Notes: a model not told the origin generated them from the sequence alone. A DNA stretch of 64,000 nucleotides from Vibrio agarivorans (GCF_030409635.1 NZ_JAUFQF010000004.1:2142241-2206240), one strand, 5' to 3'; shown: positions 8,111-17,385, counted from the first letter of the stretch. Numbers and translations: made by a program.

Positions 8111-10246
8111 TTATTCGTAGATTTTTGAGTCAACAGCATTTTCACGTAGATGCCATGAGTGAGCTTGTGAACCGGCGCTTTCTGCGTATTGTGCAAACTG
8201 AGGGTAAGCTTGAACAAGGTCTGTACGCTCAGTCGGCCAGCGCCACTCTTCCGTCATTAGCATTGCCCATGGTAGGTTACCTGCTGTTTTGAAGTAGACG
8301 CCATCCTCAGGAGAGCTTGCATCAACACCTAGGTTCCACATTGCGTCGCCGTTGAACTTCTCAGTCGGATCATAGTCAGGCAAATGCACTTCCCACTGGC
8401 GACCAGGATGGAATGGAAGTCCTTCACCGTGGTAGTAACCTGGTGTTGCGTAGATGAACGGGTCGTAAGGCATACCCAGCATAGACGTTGTATCAGTGCC
8501 TTGATTCATCGAAACGTGTAGCTCGAACATAAATTGTTCGTCTTCTTGGCAACCAACCTGTGTGCGGTGGTAAGCACAGTCGACCTTCATCGCTGTTACA
8601 TCAGATGAAACGATAAAGATGGCTTCGTTGCTGTCTTGCTCAAGTCCACTTTCATCTTGCAATGCGTCGTTGTGGTATTGGCGAGTCTTGGTTTGGTCAA
8701 TATCGGTTCTTTGGATACCTTTAAGACGGATAGCAAAACCATTGTGGTAATCAGCCCCCACTGCCGCTAGGCGACCGCGAATATAAGACTTCTCTACATT
8801 GCCATCACGAAGGATTTCAGTGACACGGTAGTGCATAACAACATCGTTCATGTCGTAATCCGCGGTGTATGGCCAGTTATCTTCATAAGCGAGTGTGGCG
8901 TAGCCAGTTTCGCTCGGGAAGTGGCGTACTGTAATACCAGCACCAGTCACAGTGACTTGGTGGTCTTCAACCTCACCAGACATAGCACCGCCGAAGTAGT
9001 TCAACCCTTCTTGTTGGCTAAAGCGAAAGCGTGCCCATGTCACACCGGATAGCGCATTGAAATCAACGTTGAACACAACATTTTGCTCACCAGCATTCAC
9101 CAGTTGGTCTTGGATGACATGCTCACCTTCATCATCAAAATCGCCATCTTGGTTCCAGTCGAACCAAGCTGTTAGGTAGCCTTGAGTCGATGCATTGACA
9201 CGAAGTACTGAATCGAGACCGGGTTCAATAGCAGTAACGAAATTAATCCCATCTTCATCATCGATTCCAACCGTATCGTCGCTTAGGGGGGCGATAAGGC
9301 CATTTTGTTCGCCATCTGGCTGCTGCGAGCCAAGGTAAGTTACGCCATCAAGCTGGTGGCGAGGGCCGTTACTTTCTAAAGTAGTAAGATAAGTGTCAGG
9401 CGCGTCACCGAAGTCGATAGTTGAATCTTCATCAATCAGAGGCGCATTAGCACAGCGAGCGCCGTCATTCTGACCTGAAGCAGGGCCGTCTGCGAATTTA
9501 ACCGCTGTGACGTTACCGTTGTCGATGTTAGATTGGCTAGAAAGGTCAATGCGGAAAATGTGGCCATCTTGGTTACGAGACAAATAGTAGTAACCGTTAA
9601 CATCAAAATACCCCGCACCAAATGTTCCTGTCTCACCGATATCGCCAATAAGCGTTGCATTCCCAGTGTCGGTATCAAATTGATAAAGCATGCCAGAGCC
9701 ATTATCAACACCGTACAGTTTTTCATCACCTGGGTGGAATGCCATATCGGTAAGTGATACGGTTGCTGTTGAGCTAATTTGTACAACGTCTAGCACCGCG
9801 TTTGGATTAGAATCTAATGGAGTTAGGTCAATTTTAAATAAACCTTTGCCTTTTCTGTACAGGAAATAGTGCTTGTTAAACACATCGCCAACATAAAATG
9901 TGTAATCAGTAGGTAGGCCATTTGTGTTGATGTCTTCCACTTGGAAATCTTTACCCAAGCGAACAATTTTTTTGTTGGTAGTGTCATAGCCAAAAATATA
10001 ACGGCTATCAAAATCGAAGCCGACACCGTTGACGTTAGCTGTTGTACCCGTATCGCCCTGCAGCAATGTCGATTGCCCTGTCACTAGATTCACACCGTAA
10101 ACTTGTACTGGCTTTGACTGGAATAAGTAGGCTTGACTTGGGCAGCTATCAAAAGGAGCTGCTTGAGAGTAGGCGCTTTGACCCATGATAGCGAGTCCAA
10201 TAAGGATGCTCGTTTTTTTGATTGAAAATGTTGGTTGGTTTTTCAT
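8111..10246 (-). CDS. Secreted LruC-domain protein (first copy, putative biofilm matrix protein)
   Basis: A 711-residue secreted protein. The signal peptide (about 1-29) ends at AYSQA. Residues about 35-270 resemble a DUF6923-type repeat region (YGVNLVTG, YGVDNGSGMLYQFD). A GEVED-type region at about 280-435 starts with DFGDAPDTY and ends in SGEVEDHQV, and it contains WFDWNQDGDFDDEGE, which looks calcium-binding. The LruC domain follows (about 445-700) with its signature YEDNWPYTADYDMND. A sigma-54 promoter and two TTCTCA palindromes lie upstream, so it is predicted to be a SypG target. SypG-controlled biofilm maturation proteins are known in V. fischeri; homology to those could not be tested here. 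Confidence 0.85.
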   Translation of the reverse strand: MKNQPTFSIKKTSILIGLAIMGQSAYSQAAPFDSCPSQAYLFQSKPVQVYGVNLVTGQSTLLQGDTGTTANVNGVGFDFDSRYIFGYDTTNKKIVRLGKDFQVEDINTNGLPTDYTFYVGDVFNKHYFLYRKGKGLFKIDLTPLDSNPNAVLDVVQISSTATVSLTDMAFHPGDEKLYGVDNGSGMLYQFDTDTGNATLIGDIGETGTFGAGYFDVNGYYYLSRNQDGHIFRIDLSSQSNIDNGNVTAVKFADGPASGQNDGARCANAPLIDEDSTIDFGDAPDTYLTTLESNGPRHQLDGVTYLGSQQPDGEQNGLIAPLSDDTVGIDDEDGINFVTAIEPGLDSVLRVNASTQGYLTAWFDWNQDGDFDDEGEHVIQDQLVNAGEQNVVFNVDFNALSGVTWARFRFSQQEGLNYFGGAMSGEVEDHQVTVTGAGITVRHFPSETGYATLAYEDNWPYTADYDMNDVVMHYRVTEILRDGNVEKSYIRGRLAAVGADYHNGFAIRLKGIQRTDIDQTKTRQYHNDALQDESGLEQDSNEAIFIVSSDVTAMKVDCAYHRTQVGCQEDEQFMFELHVSMNQGTDTTSMLGMPYDPFIYATPGYYHGEGLPFHPGRQWEVHLPDYDPTEKFNGDAMWNLGVDASSPEDGVYFKTAGNLPWAMLMTEEWRWPTERTDLVQAYPQFAQYAESAGSQAHSWHLRENAVDSKIYE

Positions 10247-10293
10247 AACACTGTTCCTTGTTCTCTGACGTAGAAGTTACATAACTAAGAGAT

Positions 10294-10309
10294 AGCGAAT
10301 ACTGTGCCA
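10294..10309 (-). promoter_or_regulatory. Sigma-54 promoter of the first LruC gene
   Basis: The minus strand reads TGGCAC-AGTAT-TCGCT, with GG at -24 and GC at -12 and the correct 10-base gap. The predicted start of RNA is near 10283, 37 bases before the ATG. Confidence 0.8.
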
Positions 10310-10357
10310 GTTTTTATACCTTTGAATTTAATGGTTTTTGTTCTGGTTTTTGGTTTT

Positions 10358-10372
10358 TTCTCAAAATGAGAA
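10358..10372. promoter_or_regulatory. TTCTCA palindrome (predicted SypG enhancer), lruC1 site 1
   Basis: TTCTCA-AAA-TGAGAA is a perfect palindrome about 80 bases upstream of the predicted RNA start. V. fischeri SypG sites begin with TTCTCA-N3-TG. Confidence 0.8.
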
Positions 10373-10411
10373 AGGGAAAGTCGTGTTTATTTGAAAAACA
10401 GCCAATGAGTT

Positions 10412-10426
10412 TTCTCATTCTGAGAA
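10412..10426. promoter_or_regulatory. TTCTCA palindrome (predicted SypG enhancer), lruC1 site 2
   Basis: TTCTCA-TTC-TGAGAA is a perfect palindrome 54 bases (about five helix turns) from site 1. The same sequence, including the TTC spacer, is found in front of sypM at 19398. Confidence 0.8.
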
Positions 10427-10441
10427 TCACGAGCGGGATAC

Positions 10442-10473
10442 AAAAAAGCCTTCTTTGTTTCAAAGAAGGCTTT
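10442..10473 (-). terminator. Terminator of the second LruC gene
   Basis: An AAAGCCTTCTTTG stem and its complement CAAAGAAGGCTTT are followed by a T run on the minus strand, 18 bases past the stop. Confidence 0.85.
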
Positions 10474-10491
10474 GTTAATATGAGTTCTTAT

Positions 10492-12603
10492 TTAACGCTG
10501 ATAAATAGCCTCTGACTGAGGTGATTTGTACCAATCCTTTTTAAGCAAACCTCCGCTTTGAGCATATTCAACAAATGCAGGGTAAGCCATCACTGGGTCT
10601 TTACGCTCAGCCGGCCATTTCCATTCATCGGTAATGAGCATTGCCCAAGGAAGGTTGTTGTCACTTTTAAAGAATTTCCCTTGCGCGGATTGACTGTCAT
10701 CATCGCCCAACCCAAACATGGCCGCGGCATTAAATTTCTCGGTTGGCGACTGGTCGGGGAGGTGAACTTCCCAAGTGCGACCAGGGTGCAGGGGAAGAGC
10801 CTCACCGTGATAATATCCCGGTGTAGCAAAAATGAAGGGATCGTAAGGGATGCCAGACAGTGATGAGATATCTGCATCCGCATTTAAGTTTATTATCAAT
10901 TTGAAACTAAATACTTCGTTTTCTTGGCAGGCATTGTCTGTGCGGAAATAAGGGCATTGGGTATTTGCGATCGTTTTAAGATCATCTGCGATGATAAAAA
11001 TAGCTTCTTGACTATCAAGTTCCAACCCATTGCTTGGTTGAACTTCATCGTTGTAGATTAAGAATGAGTTGCTGTCATCAATATCGTGCTTGTCGAGACC
11101 TTGAAGGCGAACAGCGAATCCATTGCGATAGTCTGCCCCTAAAGCAGCGAGACGGCCTTCAATATAGGTTTTGGTTAGCCTGTCTTGCTGATAAAACTCT
11201 GTGATACGGTAATACATCACTACGTCATTCATATCAAAATCAGCCGTATACGGCCAATAGTCTTCATAGGCCAATGTTAGGAACCCATTGGGGCTAGGGA
11301 AGTAGCGTACCGTTTGCTCTGAAGTGGTGACGGAGACTTGGTGATCTTCTACTTCGCCTGAATAGGCACCGCCGGAATAGTTGAGTTCTTCTTGTTGACT
11401 AAAGCGAAAACGAGACCATGTTTGCCCTGTTAGTGCACTGTCATGAACAGAGAAGGTAACGGCTTGTGTACCAGCTTGCAATGATAAGTCTTGAATTACA
11501 TGCTCATTATCATCTTTAAAATCGCCATCTTGGTTCCAGTCAAACCATGCGGTGAGAATACCCGCAGTCGACGCCTCGACTTGAACAATGGCATCTTTGC
11601 CCGGCTCAATTGATGTAACGAACCTTAGGCCGTCTTCATCATTTAGTTGATGGTGCTCATCTCTAAGGGCACCCGTTATCGCATCATGTTCACTATCAGG
11701 TTGAGTACTTCCAAGGTATGTATGACCATCAAACTCGTGTCTTGGGCCATTACTGTCTAACCTTGTCTGATAGCTGTTGGGCGCATCACCAAAGTCGGTG
11801 TTGGCTATGGCGGGGTGAAGTGGGGCCTCTGCACATCTTGCGCCATCACGAATCGGAGCGTCATGATTAGAATCAGCAAAGCGCTCAATGTCTAGGTTCG
11901 CCGTCTCTGAATTGATGTTGATTTTATAGATAGTGGAGTTATCACTTTCACTGGCATATAGGTACCCGTACTCATCGAAATAATTTGCTTGTAGTGAATG
12001 TTCAGAACTAAGTGTAGCCAGAAATTGAATATGCCCCGTGTTCACGTCAATCTGATATAAATAGTTAGAACGGTCATCAATGGCATAAAGGTGTTGGTCA
12101 TGAGGATTAAAGGCCATATCTCGAAATGTAAACTCACTTGAGTGATTGATCGTTGTGTAGCTAACTGCCTGGGTTATTTGTTGAGGAATCGTAAGCTCGA
12201 CCAAACCCAATGACGAAGCATAGAGGAAGTAACGACCACTCACTTGTTCACCAGCGATAATACCCGTTTGCATCTCAAAGTCTTCGATCGTGATGTACGT
12301 GGGCTTTAAATTCACATCAAAAAGAGTCAAAGCATGGCGTGAAGAGTCAAAGCCAATGAGTTTTCCTTGATGGATCGCGAGTGCATCTATTGAACGGGTG
12401 TGCTCTGACGGCTCCTTTAGAACAGTCGTTTTGCCACTCACCAACTCTATCGCAATGAGCTCACCTTGTGCGCTTATTGCAAACGCTTCATTAGGGCAGG
12501 CTTTTATGTCTGCGGCATAAGTTTGGTGGTTGAAGAGTAATAAACTTGTTAGTACTAGCGTTTGGTAGAGTTTACTCGATATAACGGTTTCTTCTTCACT
12601 CAT
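10492..12603 (-). CDS. Secreted LruC-domain protein (second copy, putative biofilm matrix protein)
   Basis: About 703 residues from the ATG at 12603, chosen because it has an AAGGTG ribosome binding site and lies 34 bases after the predicted sigma-54 RNA start; a TTG at 12633 is possible but lies at that start. The signal peptide (LVLTSLLLFNHQTYA) is preceded by an unusual acidic n-region. Domain order is the same as in the neighbouring copy: repeat region, GEVED region (WFDWNQDGDFKDDNE, SGEVEDHQV), LruC domain (YEDYWPYTADFDMND). The two proteins align throughout, most closely in the C-terminal half, so they are a tandem duplication. Own sigma-54 promoter and terminator. Confidence 0.85.
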   Translation of the reverse strand: MSEEETVISSKLYQTLVLTSLLLFNHQTYAADIKACPNEAFAISAQGELIAIELVSGKTTVLKEPSEHTRSIDALAIHQGKLIGFDSSRHALTLFDVNLKPTYITIEDFEMQTGIIAGEQVSGRYFLYASSLGLVELTIPQQITQAVSYTTINHSSEFTFRDMAFNPHDQHLYAIDDRSNYLYQIDVNTGHIQFLATLSSEHSLQANYFDEYGYLYASESDNSTIYKININSETANLDIERFADSNHDAPIRDGARCAEAPLHPAIANTDFGDAPNSYQTRLDSNGPRHEFDGHTYLGSTQPDSEHDAITGALRDEHHQLNDEDGLRFVTSIEPGKDAIVQVEASTAGILTAWFDWNQDGDFKDDNEHVIQDLSLQAGTQAVTFSVHDSALTGQTWSRFRFSQQEELNYSGGAYSGEVEDHQVSVTTSEQTVRYFPSPNGFLTLAYEDYWPYTADFDMNDVVMYYRITEFYQQDRLTKTYIEGRLAALGADYRNGFAVRLQGLDKHDIDDSNSFLIYNDEVQPSNGLELDSQEAIFIIADDLKTIANTQCPYFRTDNACQENEVFSFKLIINLNADADISSLSGIPYDPFIFATPGYYHGEALPLHPGRTWEVHLPDQSPTEKFNAAAMFGLGDDDSQSAQGKFFKSDNNLPWAMLITDEWKWPAERKDPVMAYPAFVEYAQSGGLLKKDWYKSPQSEAIYQR

Positions 12604-12648
12604 AGCACCTTGCTCCATTTCGATGTATTGCAAACTAAACTAGGTACA

Positions 12649-12664
12649 AGCGAATTACGTGCCA
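12649..12664 (-). promoter_or_regulatory. Sigma-54 promoter of the second LruC gene
   Basis: The minus strand reads TGGCAC-GTAAT-TCGCT. It has the same TCGC -12 variant as the first LruC promoter, unlike the syp promoters. Confidence 0.8.
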
Positions 12665-12723
12665 GTAAAGTGAGGCATTGATTTGGATAAATGACAGATT
12701 TAGGGGGTTGAACAGTGGTGAGT

Positions 12724-12738
12724 TTGTCAAATTGAGAA
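12724..12738. promoter_or_regulatory. TTCTCA-type palindrome (predicted SypG enhancer), lruC2
   Basis: TTGTCA-AAT-TGAGAA has one mismatch to the palindrome and lies about 95 bases upstream of the predicted RNA start. A half-site TTCTCATTT occurs at 12851. Confidence 0.65.
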
Positions 12739-12763
12739 TGAAAATGAATCACTAAATGCAAGA

Positions 12764-12795
12764 CAAAAAAATGCCCAAGCAGGGCTTGGGCGAAA
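12764..12795 (-). terminator. Terminator of the sypP-Q-R transcript
   Basis: The stem GCCCAAGC/GCTTGGGC (short AGG-containing loop) is followed by ATTTTTTT on the minus strand, about 70 bases past the sypR stop. Confidence 0.85.
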
Positions 12796-12866
12796 ACGTA
12801 TAATGCTCAGGAACAATCATGAAACCGACAACAATAAACTAGAAGTAATTTTCTCATTTCCAAATT

Positions 12867-13508
12867 TTATTTGCCTCTGCCGTCGACCATCACAACGATA
12901 GTGCGCAGGAGAATCGACATGTCGGTTTTCAGCCAGCTTTTGAAACTGCTTTGAGATAATGCGTAGCTATGGTCGTAACCGACTTTAGAGCGCACATCCT
13001 CGATGCTGGTGTCATAGCCTTGGTTAACTTGGGCTAGGCCTGTGATACCGGGCAGAACACCATAGGTTCTGTCTGCAAAGAATGGGATTTCTCTTTCGAG
13101 TGTTGTGTAGAACACTGGTCGCTCAGGACGCGGGCCGATCAACGACATCTCGCCTTTCAGTACATTAATCAGTTGTGGTATTTCATCTAAACGTGTTTTG
13201 CGAAGAAAATGACCGACCGGAGTGATTCTAGGGTCATTATCTGTCGCCCATGCCGCACCACTTTTCGCTTCGGCATCTTGGTACATGGTTCTGAATTTGA
13301 TGATTTCAAACAGCGCCATATGCTCTGGTGTACTTTTTCCAACACGCGTTTGCTTGTAGAAAACGGGCCCCTTTGATGTAGCGATAATTGCTAGGGCAAT
13401 TATAGGGAAAAGGGGGAGGAACAGTATTAAGCCAACAACGGATCCTAAAACGTCAAAGCTACGTTTGGTGAAACTTACTGATGTCTTGTTGTTTGTTAGT
13501 GTGTACAT
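12867..13508 (-). CDS. sypR: Undecaprenyl-phosphate sugar transferase (SypR-like)
   Basis: A 213-residue bacterial sugar transferase of the PglC/WbaP type. One N-terminal membrane segment (GSVVGLILFLPLFPIIALAIIAT) is followed by the cytosolic catalytic part with KFRTMY, FLRKTRLDEIPQLINVLKGEMSLIGPRPERP and GITGLAQV. It should load the first sugar phosphate onto the lipid carrier, starting each repeat unit. The ATG at 13508 has an AGG site; the longer frame to 13523 begins with TTG. It is the last gene of the sypP-Q-R operon, as in V. fischeri. Confidence 0.88.
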   Translation of the reverse strand: MYTLTNNKTSVSFTKRSFDVLGSVVGLILFLPLFPIIALAIIATSKGPVFYKQTRVGKSTPEHMALFEIIKFRTMYQDAEAKSGAAWATDNDPRITPVGHFLRKTRLDEIPQLINVLKGEMSLIGPRPERPVFYTTLEREIPFFADRTYGVLPGITGLAQVNQGYDTSIEDVRSKVGYDHSYALSQSSFKSWLKTDMSILLRTIVVMVDGRGK

Positions 13509-13539
13509 AATCCTTTTCCTCAAATTGCGAATCTGACGT

Positions 13540-14712
13540 TTAAGCTCGGCATCGATTAACTAAATACCTGATTCCACCAATTAAATTGGCAGTATGACCC
13601 ATCAATACATAGTGAATTAACTGGAATGTTTTGATGTTTGTCACCGCTGGGAACAGCCAGCAGGCTATCCCAACTGCATATATCAATGATTGAGCAAGCA
13701 CCATGCCAAAAAAGAGAGGGTTGTCCATCAGCATGATGCTACTAATAAACGTTGCTAACATAAGGTAAGGCGTAAGTAGGCGTAGGCCTTTACCAGAAAA
13801 GAAGGCAAAGGCGACACGACGAAAGCGCGGGTGGAAAAGTTTCCCCAAGAACATCGCTTGTTGCATATTTCCCGCAGAGATTCTCAATCTGCGAGAGAAG
13901 TCATCTGAAAGGTCAGTGGGCTCCATCTCGGTTGCAATCACATTGTTGTCGTACACTGCTTCGTAACCGCGACTGACGATCTCCATGGGTATGATGAAGT
14001 CGTCATTGATGATACTTGTGCCCAGTGGAGTGAAGAGTGCGGTGCGGAATATGTAGAATGCGCCGTGTGCTCCAATGGCTGTCGCCATTTTCGCTTCAGC
14101 AAACTTCATATCACACTGATATTTCCAATACTTTTCTTCACCAGCAGAGCCAGATTCATACAACACATATTGGCCATTGACCACACCTACATCTGGGTTC
14201 TCAAAATGACGCTCCGCAATGAGAAGGGCATCGATAGAGGTGATGGCTGAGACGTCACTAAATGTGGTCAAGTCAGTTTCGACAGAGTTCATCGCCTCAT
14301 TGATCACAGCGACCTTACCACGGTTTTGCTTGCAATCATGAATGATAAATAAGGTGTCAGCACAGGTGGCTTCTTGAATGGTTTGTTGAGCAATATCGAC
14401 CGTGTTGTCAGTACAGCCATCGCAGTAGATCTCAACACGAAGTTTGTCACGTGGGTAATCAACCATAGCAAGATTACGAATCTTCTGAGCAATCCACGCT
14501 TCTTCGTTGTAGGCGGGGACAATGACCGTAATGCTCGGACGGAAGTAGTCTGAGTGGTTAAACTCAAAGCGACGTTCATTCCCTTTCTTGATTTTTCGCG
14601 TACGGTACTTCAAATACATCTTAAGCAACCACGGATAGCCAACGTGGTGGTAAACAATCAGAAAGCTGCTGGTGATAAAGATGGCTAGCCAAATCCATTC
14701 AAAATTACTCAT
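13540..14712 (-). CDS. sypQ: Family 2 glycosyltransferase (SypQ-like)
   Basis: A 390-residue membrane glycosyltransferase. An N-terminal helix (about 7-25) precedes a GT2 domain: TVIVPAYNEEAWI, DGCTDNT, a DVSA acidic motif, and NDDFIIPMEIVSRGY as the acceptor-site aspartate region. Two or three helices lie near the C-terminus. It adds a sugar to the growing repeat. The start ATG overlaps the sypP stop (ATGA), so the two are translationally coupled. Confidence 0.85.
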   Translation of the reverse strand: MSNFEWIWLAIFITSSFLIVYHHVGYPWLLKMYLKYRTRKIKKGNERRFEFNHSDYFRPSITVIVPAYNEEAWIAQKIRNLAMVDYPRDKLRVEIYCDGCTDNTVDIAQQTIQEATCADTLFIIHDCKQNRGKVAVINEAMNSVETDLTTFSDVSAITSIDALLIAERHFENPDVGVVNGQYVLYESGSAGEEKYWKYQCDMKFAEAKMATAIGAHGAFYIFRTALFTPLGTSIINDDFIIPMEIVSRGYEAVYDNNVIATEMEPTDLSDDFSRRLRISAGNMQQAMFLGKLFHPRFRRVAFAFFSGKGLRLLTPYLMLATFISSIMLMDNPLFFGMVLAQSLIYAVGIACWLFPAVTNIKTFQLIHYVLMGHTANLIGGIRYLVNRCRA

Positions 14713-15809
14713 GCTATTTCTCCTTTAAATGCAAGCATTTCATATTTGCTGACCATTTTTCTTATGTCGTTGTTATCAACAATATGCTGTCGGGGGGATA
14801 CATTAGTGAGACTTTTCGCACTGCGGCTTAGAGCACAAGCCATTGCCATGATGCGATTGGGTTTAATTAAAACACCACTGTGAGGGCAAAGGGTTTCTTT
14901 GGATGAACCAACGTCTGTGACTGCGGTGGGAATACCACAGGATTGAGCTTCAAGCGAGGAGAGCGGGAAACCTTCAGACCGTGATGGCAGACAGAACAAG
15001 TCAAGAGATTGATAAAAGCTCGTCATATCGTCGATGCGACCTAATAACGTGATGCGGTCATTGAGCTGTAGGGTATCTATGATGTTTTGCAGCGCTTGTT
15101 TTTGCGACCCATCACCAGCAATGACTAGGCGGATGTTGTTCGGTACATATCGCATTGCTTTAATGAGAACATCATGCCCCTTTACGGTTTCAAGGCGACC
15201 TGCGCTGCCAATCACTAACGCATTACTGGGAATATCAAACTTCTCACGCGCTTTGTCTTTAGAACCCTGAGTAAAGCGGGAAACATCAATGCCGTTTTGA
15301 ATTGTGGAAAGCTCAGAGTAGCCGAAGAGATCGCTGAGCTGTTGCCCAACATGATGTGCATCCGCAACCAGTTTTGGTTGGACATACTTTAGAAGCAGCG
15401 ACTCCATGATGCGGTTTTTTGTGTTTGCTAGATGCCAGACATCATGCTCGGTGTGAACTCGAACGGGAACACCAGCTCGTTTAGCAGCGATACCACCGTA
15501 GAGTAGCGGACCAATGTGATGGGTATGAACGACATCTGCTTTGCAGCTTCTGAACAGCGCAATCAGTGTTTCGATAACCTCGTACTGAAAGCCCGGCTCT
15601 TTATTTAAGTACACAAGTTTTTGTTCAAACTGTGCAAGCTTTGGCCACATGACTGTGGAGCGGACTTTCGTTCCCTCAAGGCTTACAACATAAACATCGG
15701 TATTGTCATCGGCAAAAGTAATGAAGTCGAGCGCTAGGCTTTCAAGTCCGCCCGGTGCCAAGTGTTGAACGATGTGAAAGATGGTTTTTCTGTTATAGCC
15801 GCTTCCCAT
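14709..15809 (-). CDS. sypP: Family 4 glycosyltransferase (SypP-like)
   Basis: A 366-residue GT-B enzyme. Landmarks are the N-terminal HLAPGGLESLALDF glycine loop, GSAGRLETVKGHDVLIKA at the start of the nucleotide-sugar domain, and SRSEGFPLSSLEAQSCGIP with the two conserved Glu. No signal peptide. A good ribosome binding site (AGGAGG) precedes the ATG. First gene of the sypP-Q-R operon, behind a sigma-54 promoter. Confidence 0.87.
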   Translation of the reverse strand: MGSGYNRKTIFHIVQHLAPGGLESLALDFITFADDNTDVYVVSLEGTKVRSTVMWPKLAQFEQKLVYLNKEPGFQYEVIETLIALFRSCKADVVHTHHIGPLLYGGIAAKRAGVPVRVHTEHDVWHLANTKNRIMESLLLKYVQPKLVADAHHVGQQLSDLFGYSELSTIQNGIDVSRFTQGSKDKAREKFDIPSNALVIGSAGRLETVKGHDVLIKAMRYVPNNIRLVIAGDGSQKQALQNIIDTLQLNDRITLLGRIDDMTSFYQSLDLFCLPSRSEGFPLSSLEAQSCGIPTAVTDVGSSKETLCPHSGVLIKPNRIMAMACALSRSAKSLTNVSPRQHIVDNNDIRKMVSKYEMLAFKGEIA

Positions 15810-15863
15810 GCTAGCCTCCTGTGTCGACTCTAGTTTCTTTTAAGACGTTGCTACAAGAGACTA

Positions 15864-15879
15864 AGCATGGTACGTGCCA
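15864..15879 (-). promoter_or_regulatory. Sigma-54 promoter of sypP
   Basis: The minus strand reads TGGCAC-GTACC-ATGCT with correct -24/-12 spacing. It lies 55 bases before the sypP ATG. V. fischeri sypP also has a SypG-dependent promoter. Confidence 0.85.
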
Positions 15880-15921
15880 GTTTTTAAATTATTGATTTGT
15901 AGTGATTTGAGATCGGTTTGA

Positions 15922-17385
15922 TTAGTTTTTTTCAATTTGAGAATGAATTTGCGCGTGAGGGTTTGGAAATTTAGGAAGTGAGGTAATGACAGGAATATCG
16001 GTTAGATTCTCAATGTCAGAGGCGTTGCGAATAGTCGAATCGAACAACTCAATGATGATTGAGATGCCAATACCCATAGCAATCCCGCCGAACAGTCCAG
16101 CGATAACAAAAATAATAGTAGGTAAGTTAGATGGCGTGCTCGGGGTGTAGGGCAAATCGATCACTTTTACACGTTTATCCTCCTCAAACTCGCCGAGTGA
16201 TCCCGTTAGCTCAGCCATTTCATAGCGCTGTAGTAACTCTTCATATAGGTCACGCTTAAGTTCGACATCTCGCTGTAAGCGATAGATCTCTTTGACGTCA
16301 TCCCCGAAACTGCGGGTGCGTTCTTCAAGTTCAATGATCATCGAACGCATGCGAGACGTCTCTTCTTTCAATGCTTCGTATTTTCCGCGTGCTTCTTGTA
16401 GGCTTTGTAACTGTGTCATCAATAGAGGCTGAACAGAGCTGGAAGACTGAAGGTTTTGGCTGCTTGCCATATCCCAAAGCTGTTCAGTGTTGAGACTAGG
16501 TTGTTGAGTTTGAAGAAGTGTCTCTCTTTCTAGCTCCAGACGTTCAAGTTCGCGTTTTTTTGCTTGCACCGCACTGTGATTGTCGGTGTATTTAGCTTGC
16601 AGTAATGTTAGCTCGCTGCGAATTTCGATAATTTGTTCTTCAATTCGCCCAACGACAGGGTTGGTTTGAGACAGTTGTTGGTCTAACGAGCCCAAGCCTT
16701 TCTCGAGCCCAAATAATTGCGCTTCTTTTTCTGCTAGGGTTTGTTTGAGTGAGGCAATACGCGCGTAGCTTTGGCTTTGCAGCTCTGGCGTCAATGCAGA
16801 GTTTTGGTTGGTATAGTCCGCTAATCGCTGCTCTGCTTGCTGTAGCTCAGAAAAACGTTCATCGATGTGCTGCGATAAAAAAGTACTAGAATCGCGAATA
16901 GAGGAGCGCTCAGGTGCGAGAATCTGCTCGACAAAGTGTTCACTGATTGACTCTAACAGCTCTTTCATTCCCTCTGGTGAATCGGCTGTGTATTGGATCT
17001 TCAGTAAATCTTTTCCCATTTGACTGACAGTCAAATTTGCAGCAATTTTACCAATCACTCGGTCTTTATCCGAAGGGGAACTGTTTTCATTAATCAGGCC
17101 GCGCTCCTCTGCGACCATAGTGAGTATGTGTCGGCTCTTTAACAGGGTTTTAACCGCATTGAGCCGATCGTTCAGCATGGTAGAAACCGCGATATCTTCC
17201 AAGAATGGATTCATTTTCGCTGTTTCTTGTATCAGCATACTGGTGTGTGAGGTGTATTTTAGCGGGGCAAGTTTAGAAACACCTAGCGCAATGATAGGCA
17301 AGATGAGCATGGGTAATACGATTACCCAACGGCGGCGCCATCCTGCCAATATTATGTTGCTAATTCTTAACTTTAACTGCGTCAT
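15922..17385 (-). CDS. sypO: Wzz-type chain-length / export protein (SypO-like)
   Basis: A 487-residue inner-membrane protein with a Wzz domain: an N-terminal helix (about 20-40), a long periplasmic part rich in heptad repeats (about 150-400), and a C-terminal helix (TIIFVIAGLFGGIAMGIGISIII) preceded by a Pro-rich stretch (LPYTPSTPSNLP). It controls polymer length and links polymerase to exporter. The ATG at 17385 overlaps the sypN stop (ATGA) and has a GGAG site, which decides the start; a TTG at 17403 is less likely. No kinase domain is fused; the CpsD-like partner is sypD. Confidence 0.88.
   Translation of the reverse strand: MTQLKLRISNIILAGWRRRWVIVLPMLILPIIALGVSKLAPLKYTSHTSMLIQETAKMNPFLEDIAVSTMLNDRLNAVKTLLKSRHILTMVAEERGLINENSSPSDKDRVIGKIAANLTVSQMGKDLLKIQYTADSPEGMKELLESISEHFVEQILAPERSSIRDSSTFLSQHIDERFSELQQAEQRLADYTNQNSALTPELQSQSYARIASLKQTLAEKEAQLFGLEKGLGSLDQQLSQTNPVVGRIEEQIIEIRSELTLLQAKYTDNHSAVQAKKRELERLELERETLLQTQQPSLNTEQLWDMASSQNLQSSSSVQPLLMTQLQSLQEARGKYEALKEETSRMRSMIIELEERTRSFGDDVKEIYRLQRDVELKRDLYEELLQRYEMAELTGSLGEFEEDKRVKVIDLPYTPSTPSNLPTIIFVIAGLFGGIAMGIGISIIIELFDSTIRNASDIENLTDIPVITSLPKFPNPHAQIHSQIEKN
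15929..15943. promoter_or_regulatory. TTCTCA-type palindrome (predicted SypG enhancer), sypP
   Basis: TTTTCA-ATT-TGAGAA has one mismatch. It lies inside the last codons of sypO, about 80 bases upstream of the predicted sypP RNA start. A weaker half-site TGATTTGAGAT lies at 15903. Confidence 0.65.
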
